A stretch of DNA of 58,262 nt from Oscillospiraceae bacterium (GCA_015067835.1 SVLS01000010.1:1-58262); one strand, 5' to 3'. Numbered from the stretch's first letter, positions 14,538 to 22,314 are shown. Made by a program: numbers and translations. The notes: generated by a model not told the origin, from the letters alone.

Positions 14538-16889
14538 ATGAAAAACGGAAGCATTCATTACGGTGACGATATCAAGCGGGACGGCCCTGTTTTGACACCG
14601 TGGGAAGCCAAGTGGATTTGGGACACGGAAAATACAGCAATGCACAACTGGCTGTGTCTGCGGGAAAAGATTAACCTGGAGAACCTTCCTGCTTCTGCCA
14701 TCGCCCGTGTGGCGGTGGATTCCCGGTATTGGCTGTGGGTCAACGGCAAGGCAGTGATTGAAGACGGACAGATTAAAAGAGGTCCTACCGAGAATGATAC
14801 TTACTTTGAATATGTGGATTTGACGGCTTACCTGAAAAAGGGAGAAAATACCTTTGCGGTGCTTACGGTGTACTATGGTAACGACAGCAAGTATTTCAAT
14901 TATCATCCCAGCGGAAAGGGAGCTTTCGTGATGGAGGCCGACTTGGGCGAAAGCTTGCTGAAAACCGATGAAAGCTGGAAGGTAAAGAAGCACGCGGCAT
15001 TTTTGAATCGGCAGGAACTGTTGGGCGAAGGTCCGTCCAGCCGCATTCCCGAGGAAGATAACTATTATGATGCCCGTTTGGCGCTGGATTTGGAAAACTG
15101 GCAGCAGGCTGATTACGATGACAGCAGCTGGGAGCAGGCAACGGTATACGGCAATGTGGGCGATGCGCCCTGGAATCAGCTGTGGGAGCGCTCCATTCCC
15201 CAGATGAAATACTGGCCGCGGCAGGCATACACCAATCCCGAAGTCTATGAAGCTTATCGCAGCAATGCAACGGCGCAGACGGTTTCTCTTGGAATGAAGC
15301 TGCCCTACAATATGCAGATGCAGCCTTATCTGAAGGTGGAAGCACCTGCCGGATTGGAAATTAAGATGCTCAGTGACGGAACAGAGTCCCTGAATACCTA
15401 TTATGTGACCAAGGGGGGCGTGCAGGAATTTGAAGGCTTCTACTGGATGAGCGCCCAGACCCTGACCTATGTGGTGCCGGCAGGCGTGAAGATTCTGGAT
15501 TTGGGCTACCGCCAGAGCGGCTATGACTGCGAATTTGCCGGCTCGTTCCATTGCGAGGACGAGGATTACAACATCCTTTGGAAAAAGTCAATGTACACCC
15601 TGTACATTACGATGCGCGACACCTATATGGACTGCCCTGACCGGGAACGGGGACAATGGTGGGGCGACTGCACCAACGAATCACTGATGAGCTTCTACGC
15701 TCTGAGTAAGGATGCCAATTTGCTGTATCGCAAGGGTGTGGACAGCATCATCAACTGGCGGAAAACGGATCCGGGTGCAAACGACAAGTGCCACGTTCTG
15801 CAGACGGTTGTGCCCATCAACAATCACTACATTGAATTGCCGTTGCAGCAGCTGGCCGGCGTATACGGCTTCTGGACCTACTTTATGCACACCGGCGAAA
15901 TGGATTTTGCCCGGCAGGTTTATCAGCCGGCAATGGATTATCTGAAGCGCTGGGTGCTGGGCGAAAGAGGCTTGGTTGCGCACCGCATCAGCAGCTGGGA
16001 CTGGCCGGACTGGGGCGATGACTATGATGTTCCTGTGATGGAAAATGCCTGGTACTATATGGCGTTGCATGCGGTGCGGAATTTTGCTGAGGTGCTGGGA
16101 GAAACCAAGGACCTGCCCCTGCTGGATAAGCGGATGAATGCCATCAAGAAGGCATTCCGGGAGGTTTTCTGGACCGGCAGTGCCTATTATGCACCTCAGG
16201 AGTGCTATGTGGACAACGGCTATGAGTACAAGTTTGACCGTCCTGCGCAGCCGGATGACCGCGCAAATGCTTTGGCGGTGCTGTCCGGCCTGGCAGACAA
16301 GAGTCAGTATCCTGCTATTTTGGAAATTTTGAAAAAGCAGTTCAATTCCAGCCCCTATATGGAAAAGTATGTGGAAGATGCCATGTTCTTTATGGGCTAT
16401 GAAAACGAGGCGCTGGAGCGGATGAAGACCCGCTATCGGATGATGATTGATGACGAGTGGACAACCCTGTGGGAGAACTTCAAGACCTCGGCGTCCACCC
16501 GTTGGGGAACCCATAATCACGCCTGGACCGGTGGTCCGCTGGTGGGCCTTTCCGGCAATGTGGCCGGCGTGGCACCGGATGCACCGGGCTATGCGCAGTA
16601 CCACATCATTCCTCAGCTGGGCGGATTAAAGGACGTGGCGGTTTGTGTGCCGTCTGTCAAGGGCGACATCAAGGTGCAGATTTACCGGGATGTGGAGAAG
16701 CAGGAAGTGAAAATCACATTGGAGTCTCCTGCCAATACGGTTGCCCGGGTGGCAATTCCCAAGTTTGATGGCAAGGACCTGACTGTTTCTGTGGAAACCG
16801 GTGACCAGAATGTGGCTTACGAATCCCAGGATGAGCAGTATGTTTACTATTTGGCACAGCCCGGACACCACTGCTTCGTGGGAAAGTAA
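14538..16889 (+). CDS. GH78-like glycoside hydrolase B (paralogue of A)
   Basis: A 783-residue cytoplasmic protein; the start at 14538 follows AAAAAGGAGTG. It aligns with hydrolase A nearly end to end without large gaps, and the first 230 residues are clearly conserved by eye. Catalytic candidates fall at the same positions: Glu370 in CPDRERGQWWGDCTNES and Glu646 in TTLWENF. It differs in loops such as SSWDWPDWGDDYD against KWDWFDWGTNFD, which may shift substrate preference. It is probably co-transcribed with the GH109-like gene and arose by duplication. Confidence 0.8.
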   Translation: MKNGSIHYGDDIKRDGPVLTPWEAKWIWDTENTAMHNWLCLREKINLENLPASAIARVAVDSRYWLWVNGKAVIEDGQIKRGPTENDTYFEYVDLTAYLKKGENTFAVLTVYYGNDSKYFNYHPSGKGAFVMEADLGESLLKTDESWKVKKHAAFLNRQELLGEGPSSRIPEEDNYYDARLALDLENWQQADYDDSSWEQATVYGNVGDAPWNQLWERSIPQMKYWPRQAYTNPEVYEAYRSNATAQTVSLGMKLPYNMQMQPYLKVEAPAGLEIKMLSDGTESLNTYYVTKGGVQEFEGFYWMSAQTLTYVVPAGVKILDLGYRQSGYDCEFAGSFHCEDEDYNILWKKSMYTLYITMRDTYMDCPDRERGQWWGDCTNESLMSFYALSKDANLLYRKGVDSIINWRKTDPGANDKCHVLQTVVPINNHYIELPLQQLAGVYGFWTYFMHTGEMDFARQVYQPAMDYLKRWVLGERGLVAHRISSWDWPDWGDDYDVPVMENAWYYMALHAVRNFAEVLGETKDLPLLDKRMNAIKKAFREVFWTGSAYYAPQECYVDNGYEYKFDRPAQPDDRANALAVLSGLADKSQYPAILEILKKQFNSSPYMEKYVEDAMFFMGYENEALERMKTRYRMMIDDEWTTLWENFKTSASTRWGTHNHAWTGGPLVGLSGNVAGVAPDAPGYAQYHIIPQLGGLKDVAVCVPSVKGDIKVQIYRDVEKQEVKITLESPANTVARVAIPKFDGKDLTVSVETGDQNVAYESQDEQYVYYLAQPGHHCFVGK

Positions 16890-16910
16890 AACGTTAGGAA
16901 AGAGGCAAAA

Positions 16911-17489
16911 ATGGACGCTTTTTTTGCAAGCCTGGCGGAAGGCTTTGACCTGCCGATTCTCGACTGGATACGAGCAAATTTAACCAATCCTTTTCTGGAT
17001 ACGGTGATGCCCCACCTTACCCGATGGGGCGATGCGGGGTTCATTTGGATTGTTCTGGCTGTTTTCTTGCTTTGTTTCCGCAAAACAAGAAAGACAGGCC
17101 TTACGTTGGGCTTGGCACTGATTATCGGGCTGCTGGTATGCAACCTGACGCTGAAGCCGCTGATTGCCCGGATTCGTCCGTATGATTATCAGCAGCTTTA
17201 TGCCGGAAAAATGATTCCGCTGCTGATGGATAAGCCCAGCGATTTTTCCTTCCCTTCGGGGCATACCATTACAGCCTTTGAGGGGGCGGCAGTTGTGATG
17301 CTGTCCAGCCGAAAATGGGGAATTCCAACTCTTTGCTTTGCGCTGATGATTGCATTTTCCCGGTTATATTTGTATTTTCATTATCCGACGGATGTTTTGG
17401 CATCGATGGTATTAGGAACCGGAATTGCGTTTTTGGCGGCTTGGCTTGTGAAAAAGGGAGAAATATGGTGCAATAGCAGGCGCCGCTGA
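16911..17489 (+). CDS. PAP2-family membrane phosphatase
   Basis: A 192-residue protein with about five membrane segments. The three phosphatase motifs are present: KPLIARIRP, FPSGHT and SRLYLYFHYPTDV. The catalytic histidines are in the second and third. The family dephosphorylates lipid phosphates such as undecaprenyl pyrophosphate or phosphatidic acid. The last residues (WCNSRRR) and the stop run into a fragment resembling the interspersed element with GCTCCTCGCAAT, so the C-terminus may have been altered by insertion. AGGAAAGAGG is the RBS. Confidence 0.85.
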   Translation: MDAFFASLAEGFDLPILDWIRANLTNPFLDTVMPHLTRWGDAGFIWIVLAVFLLCFRKTRKTGLTLGLALIIGLLVCNLTLKPLIARIRPYDYQQLYAGKMIPLLMDKPSDFSFPSGHTITAFEGAAVVMLSSRKWGIPTLCFALMIAFSRLYLYFHYPTDVLASMVLGTGIAFLAAWLVKKGEIWCNSRRR

Positions 17490-17507
17490 CGCTCCTCGCA
17501 ATAACAT

Positions 17508-17540
17508 AAAAAACAGGACTGGTAACAGTCCTGTTTTTGT
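17508..17540 (+). terminator. Intrinsic terminator
   Basis: AAAAACAGGACT / AGTCCTGTTTTT stem with a short loop, ending the PAP2 gene. Confidence 0.8.
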
Positions 17541-17614
17541 CGCTTAAAGAAAACCACCAGTCGTGCCGGTGGTTCCAAAAAGCTTTAACTTTGTCCCAGT
17601 TCCGCCGCAGCGGC

Positions 17615-17738
17615 AAGCCTCCCCTGTGTAAGGGGAGGTGGGTAAAATCTTTGATTTTGCTCGGAGGGGTTGTTCTCATAGTGACAATCCCTCAGTCAGC
17701 CTGTTCGGCTGACAGCTCCCTTTACACAAGGGAGCCTT
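17615..17738. repeat. MITE-like element, copy 2
   Basis: Related to 2467-2579: left end AAGCCTCCCCTGTGTAAG, right end TTTACACAAGGGAGCCTT, shared internal TCGGAGGG and ACAATCCCYCAGTCA. It contains two extra small hairpins. Inverted copies of GTGCCGGTGGT / ACCACCGGCAC lie outside it at about 17561 and 17768. The gap 17490-17787 holds this element, the terminator and no gene. Confidence 0.75.
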
Positions 17739-17787
17739 CGGTGCGTCGATAGGCTCGGCTAGTGCATACCACCGGCACAGCCGGCGG

Positions 17788-18018
17788 TTATGATTTGCGG
17801 CGGGTTTTGCTGTTCCCGTATGGCATGCCCTCGGGCAACCCCAAGATATAGTCCGCGGAAACATTATAGAAAGTAGCCAGTAGCTTTAATTTTTCGCCGC
17901 TAATATCTGCTTTCCCCAATTCAATTTTACTGTATTGCTGTTGGGTGGTTTTAATAACGGAAGCAATCTCCGCTTGGGATAAATCCCGATCTTCTCTTAG
18001 ATCGCGAATTCTGTTCAT
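17788..18018 (-). CDS. XRE/Cro-CI family repressor (module 3)
   Basis: A 76-residue HTH_3 protein, MNRIRDLREDRDLSQAEIASVIKTTQQQYSKIELGK..., with AAAGGAGGGG upstream. The N-terminal RIRDLRED matches modules 1 and 2. The recognition-helix region TQQQYSKIELGKA is different, in line with its different operators. The tail GNSKTRRKS is basic. It is divergent from a second HTH gene at 18124. Confidence 0.85.
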   Translation of the reverse strand: MNRIRDLREDRDLSQAEIASVIKTTQQQYSKIELGKADISGEKLKLLATFYNVSADYILGLPEGMPYGNSKTRRKS

Positions 18019-18052
18019 TATTACCCCTCCTTTAGTATTTTTATTATAACTT

Positions 18053-18097
18053 ACACCTTATGGATGTATTGACATCTACATCTAACAGGTGTAAAAT
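18053..18097 (+). promoter_or_regulatory. Divergent promoter with two operators, module 3 (ACAYC/GRTGT)
   Basis: Operator 1 (18053-18067) is ACACC-TTATG-GATGT. Ten bases ATTGACATCT follow with -35 TTGACA at 18069-18074. Operator 2 (18078-18092) is ACATC-TAACA-GGTGT, and -10 TAAAAT is at 18092-18097 with 17-bp spacing. Same 15-10-15 layout as modules 1 and 2. Confidence 0.85.
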
Positions 18098-18123
18098 AAA
18101 AGAAAATGTAAAGGAGTGTAGTT

Positions 18124-18357
18124 ATGATAAATACTTTTCTTAAAAACATTATTTGGCTTCGGAAGTATTACGGGCTTACAAAAAAAGAAATGGCAGGAAA
18201 GCTTGGGATTGGTGTTTGGACGCTGAGCAAAATCGAAAAAGGGGAATTACCGCCCAGACTCAATATTGATGTGTTGTTTTACATTTATAAGGAATTTGGG
18301 ATTTCTATGTCGGATATGCTTTCTGCTCGTTTGGGATGCGGTACAGAAGAAAAATAA
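18124..18357 (+). CDS. HTH protein divergent from XRE module 3
   Basis: A 77-residue XRE-like HTH protein, MINTFLKNIIWLRKYYGLTKKEMAGKLGIGVWTLSKIEKGELPPRL..., with AAAGGAGTG upstream. HTH at about residues 17-45. It is transcribed from the module 3 promoter, so this module pairs two DNA-binding proteins, a Cro/CI-like switch layout. Confidence 0.8.
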   Translation: MINTFLKNIIWLRKYYGLTKKEMAGKLGIGVWTLSKIEKGELPPRLNIDVLFYIYKEFGISMSDMLSARLGCGTEEK

Positions 18358-18381
18358 GGCCCCCTGACGTGGGGGCCTTTT
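18356..18381 (+). terminator. Intrinsic terminator
   Basis: AAGGCCCCC-TGACGT-GGGGGCCTT then TTT. It overlaps the stop codon region of the HTH gene and faces the 3' end of iscR. Confidence 0.8.
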
Positions 18382-18384
18382 AGG

Positions 18385-18792
18385 TTATTCTTTTTTCAGC
18401 AAGTCCGCCAGGGTGATGCCCTCAAAGAAGGTATCAATCAGCGCATCCAGTTTGTCCCACATCGGTTTTGCTTCACAACAGGTGGTGCGGGAACAGCCGG
18501 CCGGGCCGGTGGCAGAACAGGAAACCACAGCCAGCGAGCCCTCCGTCAGTTTGAGAATGCTGCCGATGGTATATGCTTCCGGGGTGCGGTTCAGGCGGTA
18601 ACCGCCGCCTTTTCCATGTACGGCATCTACAAAGCCTGCCTTAGAGAGCGTTGTCATAATCGATTCCAGATATTTTTGCGAAATCTGCTCCGCTTCCGCA
18701 ATCTCCTTCAACGGGACATACTCACTGGGCGCTTTTTGCGCCAGACAGACCATTACGCGCAGGGCATAGCGCCCTTTTGTCGATACAATCAT
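18385..18792 (-). CDS. iscR: Rrf2-family iron-sulfur regulator (IscR-like)
   Basis: A 135-residue Rrf2 protein. The winged HTH begins MIVSTKGRYALRVMVCLA. The wing and dimerisation helix follow, with a Cys cluster SCSATGPAGCSRTTCC (about 92-107) that can hold an Fe-S cluster. Family members sense cluster or cysteine status and repress Fe-S or cysteine genes. It is the last gene of the operon, 3 bases after iscU, rather than first as in E. coli. Two matching dyads in the operon promoter (20464-20521) suggest it controls this operon. Confidence 0.85.
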   Translation of the reverse strand: MIVSTKGRYALRVMVCLAQKAPSEYVPLKEIAEAEQISQKYLESIMTTLSKAGFVDAVHGKGGGYRLNRTPEAYTIGSILKLTEGSLAVVSCSATGPAGCSRTTCCEAKPMWDKLDALIDTFFEGITLADLLKKE

Positions 18793-18795
18793 AGC

Positions 18796-19224
18796 TTAGT
18801 CACAATGGGCGCAATGCTCACAGTCGGGGAAGTCCTTGGCATCGTAAGGAATATTATTCTTATCAAAATAGTCCTTCAATGCATTTTTGATGGCTTCCTC
18901 GGCCAGAACGGAGCAGTGCATTTTGTGCAGGGGCAGACCGTCCAATGCCTCGGCAACGGCCTTGTTTGTCAGCTGCATTGCCTCGTGGATGGATTTACCC
19001 ATAATCATTTCCGTCGCCATCGAGGAGGAGGCAATGGCGCTGCCACAGCCGAAGGTTTCGAATTTTACATCCACGATGATTTCGTTTTCAATTTTCAGGT
19101 AGATTTTCATAATATCGCCGCATTTGGCGTTGCCGACCTCGCCCACACCGTCGGCGTTTTCAATCACGCCCACATTTCTGGGATGGGTGAAGTGGTCCAT
19201 TACTTTTTCACTGTAAAGAGCCAT
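18796..19224 (-). CDS. iscU: Fe-S cluster scaffold protein IscU/NifU
   Basis: A 142-residue scaffold on which [Fe-S] clusters are built from IscS-derived sulfur. The three conserved cysteines are in NAKCGD, FGCGSA and MHCSV. The C-terminal extension CEHCAHCD adds three cysteines, as in several clostridial NifU-type scaffolds. It lies between iscS and iscR in one operon. Confidence 0.9.
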   Translation of the reverse strand: MALYSEKVMDHFTHPRNVGVIENADGVGEVGNAKCGDIMKIYLKIENEIIVDVKFETFGCGSAIASSSMATEMIMGKSIHEAMQLTNKAVAEALDGLPLHKMHCSVLAEEAIKNALKDYFDKNNIPYDAKDFPDCEHCAHCD

Positions 19225-19256
19225 AATTTCATTCTCCTTATTGATACATTCTAAAA

Positions 19257-20444
19257 TTACAAAATATACTGCCGTTTGCCGGTTTGCAAATCTCTCCAGA
19301 CCGGGGAGATGCTGCGCAAATATTGCACCACTTCCGGAACGACGGTCAAAATGTGGTCGATTTCTTCCGGGGTATTGTATTCGCTGAGGGACAGACGCAG
19401 AGAGCCGTGAGCCACATCGTGAACCCGGCCAATGGCCAACAGCACGTGGCTGGGGTCCAGAGAGCCGGAGGTGCAGGCAGAGCCGGAGGAGGCTTGCACA
19501 CCCTTCATATCCAGCAGCAACAGCAGGCTTTCGCCCTCAATGCCTTCAAAGCAGAAGCTGACATTGCCGCTCAGCCGGTGGACGGGGTCGCCATTCAAAG
19601 CGCAATGGGGAATTTGGGAAAGACCGGCAATCAGCTTATCCCGAAGAGCGGTAACTTTCTTCGTGTTTTCTTCCAGATTGGCAAGGCATTCCTCCAAGGC
19701 GGCGACCATACCGCAGATGGCAGGAAGGTTCTCTGTACCGGCACGCTTGCCCCGCTCCTGTGCGCCGCCGTCAATGACATTGGTAAGAGGCAAGCCGCGG
19801 CGGCAGTACAATGCACCGACACCCTTGGGGCCGTGGAATTTATGGCCGGAAAGGCTGAGCATATCAATGTTTTCTTTTTTGACATCAATGTTCAGATGAC
19901 CAACGGCCTGCACACCGTCCGTATGGAATGGCACACCGGCTTCTTTACAAACGGCGCCGATTTCGCTGATGGGCAGCACAGAGCCGATTTCGTTGTTGGC
20001 ATACATCACGGTCACCAGACAGGTATCCGGTTGAAGGGCGGCCTTCACATCTGCAGCGGTGATATTGTGATTTGTTTTGACATCCAGATAGGTAACGGAA
20101 AAGCCTTCTTTTTCCAGCTTTTGCAGCACGTGCAAAACGGCGTGATGCTCAAAAGCGGTGGAAATAATATGCTTTTTTCCTTTTTTTGCGCCGTTGTAAG
20201 CAGCGGAGAGAATCGCCTGATTATCCGCTTCGCTGCCGCCGGAGGTGAAATAGATTTCCCGCGGCTCACAGCCAATGCATTTTGCAAGGCGTTCCCGGGC
20301 ATTTTCAAGCAGCTCCTTCGCTTCCTGACCTACGGAATGCAGGCTGGAAGGATTGCCGTAATAGGTTTCAAAAACCGGCATCATTGCGCTCAGAGCTGCC
20401 GGACTGATTTTCGTAGTGGCAGCGTTATCAGCATAAACTTGCAT
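19257..20444 (-). CDS. iscS: Cysteine desulfurase IscS/NifS
   Basis: A 395-residue PLP enzyme that removes sulfur from cysteine to feed IscU. The PLP lysine is in LSGHKFHGPKG and the catalytic cysteine in SGSACTSGSLDPSHVL. The N-terminus YADNAATTKISP is typical. It is the first gene of the iscS-iscU-iscR operon. AGGAGG upstream of the start at 20444 is strong. The final 15 residues (after RSISPVW) extend beyond minimal homologues. Confidence 0.92.
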   Translation of the reverse strand: MQVYADNAATTKISPAALSAMMPVFETYYGNPSSLHSVGQEAKELLENARERLAKCIGCEPREIYFTSGGSEADNQAILSAAYNGAKKGKKHIISTAFEHHAVLHVLQKLEKEGFSVTYLDVKTNHNITAADVKAALQPDTCLVTVMYANNEIGSVLPISEIGAVCKEAGVPFHTDGVQAVGHLNIDVKKENIDMLSLSGHKFHGPKGVGALYCRRGLPLTNVIDGGAQERGKRAGTENLPAICGMVAALEECLANLEENTKKVTALRDKLIAGLSQIPHCALNGDPVHRLSGNVSFCFEGIEGESLLLLLDMKGVQASSGSACTSGSLDPSHVLLAIGRVHDVAHGSLRLSLSEYNTPEEIDHILTVVPEVVQYLRSISPVWRDLQTGKRQYIL

Positions 20445-20463
20445 CGTAAAAGCCTCCTGAGAA

Positions 20464-20521
20464 TTAACCTAGTATTTCTATAGGTAATATAGCATCATTT
20501 ACCTACTTTGTCAATAGGTAA
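20464..20521 (-). promoter_or_regulatory. isc operon promoter with two ACCTA-N9-TAGGT dyads
   Basis: On the minus strand TTGACA (plus 20509-20514), 17 bp, TATATT (plus 20486-20491). Dyad 1 (20499-20521) TTACCTA-N9-TAGGTAA overlaps the -35. Dyad 2 (20464-20487) has the same ACCTA-N9-TAGGT core at 20467-20485, at and just past the -10. These are likely Rrf2/IscR operators. Confidence 0.75.
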
Positions 20522-20627
20522 ATGACCGGCAAGCATCCATTTTTTTACATATTTTTCGACTTTTTCAGCGGTTACAATTCGTCTGTCTTGGAATATTAAG
20601 AAGGCAGGCAAGAAGGAGGACGAAAAA

Positions 20628-21593
20628 ATGAAAAAAGGAATAAGGCGCGTAACTATGGCGCTGTTTTGTGTATATCTTTTAATATGTGGCGTTTTCGCCA
20701 AGGAATTGGTTCCGGTGGGCAGCGTGATCGGACTGGAATTACAGGACAGACAGGTAGTTGTGGCCGGCTTTGACGAGAAACAAGGTGCAGCGGCCAAGGC
20801 TGCCGGGCTTTGCAACGGTGATGTGATTCAAAAAATCGACAATGTGGCCATCACCTGTGCAGAGGATGTGCGAAAGGCGCTGCAGAAATCCGATGGAACG
20901 GTTTGTTTGGAAATTAGCCGCAAGGGGAAAGTCAACCGGGTGCAGATGATGCCTCAAATTACAAAAGATGGCCCTCGTCTGGGCGTGTATCTGCGGCAAG
21001 GCGTTTCCGGCATCGGTACGGTGACCTGGTATGATCCGGAAACCAAGCAGTTCGGGACCTTGGGGCATGGTGTCAATGACAGCAGCGGAAATTTGCTTCC
21101 TATGGCGCGGGGAAATATATACCAGGCCAAGGTGATGGCGGTAAAAAAGGGGAAAATTGGCGAACCGGGACAATTATACGGCACAATCACATCTCAGACG
21201 CCTATCGGAACGCTGACAGGCAATACTCAACAGGGTGTTTTTGGCGTCAGCACCAATGGGTGGGAAGGACAGACCGTCTCTGTTGCAAAGAGCAGCGAGG
21301 TTAAGGCCGGCGAGGCTGTGATCCGCTCCACCATTTCCGGAGATACGGTACGGGAATATTCTGTGGAAATTTTGAAAATTTATCCTAAGACCAGAAATAA
21401 CGGGCGAAATCTGCTGATTAAAGTCACGGATCCGGAGCTGTTGGCAACCACCGGTGGGATTGTACAGGGAATGTCCGGCTCGCCGATTATACAGAACGGA
21501 AAGCTGATTGGGGCGGTGACCCACGTTTTGGTCAATGACCCTACGACGGGGTACGGCATCTTCATCGAAAACATGCTCGACGCGGCAGCGTAA
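20628..21593 (+). CDS. spoIVB: SpoIVB peptidase
   Basis: A 321-residue S55-family serine protease that in spore formers is secreted from the forespore to trigger pro-sigma-K processing. One N-terminal membrane anchor (about 8-24), a PDZ domain (about 30-110), catalytic GHGVND (His147, Asp151) and GMSGSPI (Ser283 region) followed by GAVTHVLVNDPTTGYGIF. It is shorter than the B. subtilis protein but all catalytic motifs are intact. Divergent from iscS. It indicates a sporulating organism. Confidence 0.92.
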   Translation: MKKGIRRVTMALFCVYLLICGVFAKELVPVGSVIGLELQDRQVVVAGFDEKQGAAAKAAGLCNGDVIQKIDNVAITCAEDVRKALQKSDGTVCLEISRKGKVNRVQMMPQITKDGPRLGVYLRQGVSGIGTVTWYDPETKQFGTLGHGVNDSSGNLLPMARGNIYQAKVMAVKKGKIGEPGQLYGTITSQTPIGTLTGNTQQGVFGVSTNGWEGQTVSVAKSSEVKAGEAVIRSTISGDTVREYSVEILKIYPKTRNNGRNLLIKVTDPELLATTGGIVQGMSGSPIIQNGKLIGAVTHVLVNDPTTGYGIFIENMLDAAA

Positions 21594-21597
21594 AATC

Positions 21598-21619
21598 GGA
21601 ATGGCACACAGGCCATTCC
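21598..21619. repeat. REP-like palindrome A
   Basis: GGAATGGC-ACACAG-GCCATTCC, 8-bp stem and 6-base loop, followed by CTAC. Located between the convergent spoIVB and RAYT genes. Confidence 0.8.
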
Positions 21620-21634
21620 CTACAGGGCATAAAT

Positions 21635-21664
21635 GTAGGGAACGACCTGTGTGTCGTTCCCTAC
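21635..21664. repeat. REP-like palindrome B, overlapping the RAYT stop codon
   Basis: A perfect 12-bp stem GTAGGGAACGAC-CTGTGT-GTCGTTCCCTAC. The transposase stop codon TAG (plus 21661-21663) lies within its right arm. It can also serve as terminator. Confidence 0.85.
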
Positions 21665-22209
21665 GGTCTTTCGTGCATCATGATCCATTTGGTAGGATTA
21701 TTTTCAATATACTGCCAAATCTCGTTGTAATCCTGCTGATTGCGAATGACATGATCATAATAGGATTTCTGCCACAGTTTGCCGTCAAAAGGCGTTAATG
21801 TGCCATCTTTTACACCCCGGATATATTCATTGGTGGTCATGGTTTTGAAAAACCGCATCACATCCGGTAGGGAACGGCCTGCATGCCGTTCCTTTATGGT
21901 TACGATCAAATGTAAATGATCGGGCATGATTACATATTTATCGATTGCAATATTGGGGAATTTGCGTTCCGTTTCCCTTACCCATTTATGGATAATTGCA
22001 TTGCCTTCCGTAGGGCACGACCTGCGTGTCGTGCCGTTTCTATCATCCGCACTTTCCGGAACGGCACATAGGCCGTTCCCTACGGGTAATTCCATTTGAA
22101 ATAACCGGGCACGGTTTTGCGTACAAAGGGTTACGAAATACGCACCCTCTTGCCCATAATCAAACTCTGTTAACCTGTTTTGCTTTCTGTTTGGCATTTC
22201 CATATTCAT
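21661..22209 (-). CDS. REP-associated tyrosine transposase (RAYT, Y1_Tnp)
   Basis: A 182-residue IS200-like single-strand DNA transposase/nuclease; either GTG 22212 or ATG 22209 can start it. The N-terminal DYGQEGAYFVTLCTQNR, the HUH motif in MPDHLHLIV and the catalytic tyrosine region LWQKSYYDHVIRN are intact. RAYTs process REP palindromes and are single-copy chromosomal genes. Three REP-like palindromes (C, D, E) lie in its own coding sequence, giving the variable segments PESADDRNGTTRRSCPTEG and KERHAGRSLP, and two flank its 3' end. Confidence 0.85.
   Translation of the reverse strand: MNMEMPNRKQNRLTEFDYGQEGAYFVTLCTQNRARLFQMELPVGNGLCAVPESADDRNGTTRRSCPTEGNAIIHKWVRETERKFPNIAIDKYVIMPDHLHLIVTIKERHAGRSLPDVMRFFKTMTTNEYIRGVKDGTLTPFDGKLWQKSYYDHVIRNQQDYNEIWQYIENNPTKWIMMHERP
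21871..21892. repeat. REP-like palindrome C, inside the RAYT gene
   Basis: GGAACGGC-CTGCAT-GCCGTTCC, in frame, encoding ERHAGRSLP. Confidence 0.8.
22014..22035. repeat. REP-like palindrome D, inside the RAYT gene
   Basis: GGCACGAC-CTGCGT-GTCGTGCC, preceded by GTAG, in frame, encoding the NGTTRRSCPT stretch. Confidence 0.8.
22058..22079. repeat. REP-like palindrome E, inside the RAYT gene
   Basis: GGAACGGC-ACATAG-GCCGTTCC followed by CTAC, in frame, encoding the GNGLCAVPE stretch. Confidence 0.8.
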
Positions 22210-22314
22210 CACCAGTATTACTATACCATATCATCCAAAATTCATCAACCGCCTGCTTTTTGTTGCCAATCCTACCACCGTGTGATATGATAAAAGAAAA
22301 GGGCGGTGAGATAT

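Noticed and set aside
12531..15551. 1006-codon open frame on the minus strand
   Set aside because: It lies antisense to the two GH78-like genes and the GH109-like gene, which have RBSs and clear motifs. The long frame follows from the codon pattern of the plus-strand genes.
21598..22079. Evenly sized palindromes considered as a CRISPR array
   Set aside because: Spacing is irregular, the units are palindromic with variable stems, and they lie within a transposase gene; no cas genes are near.
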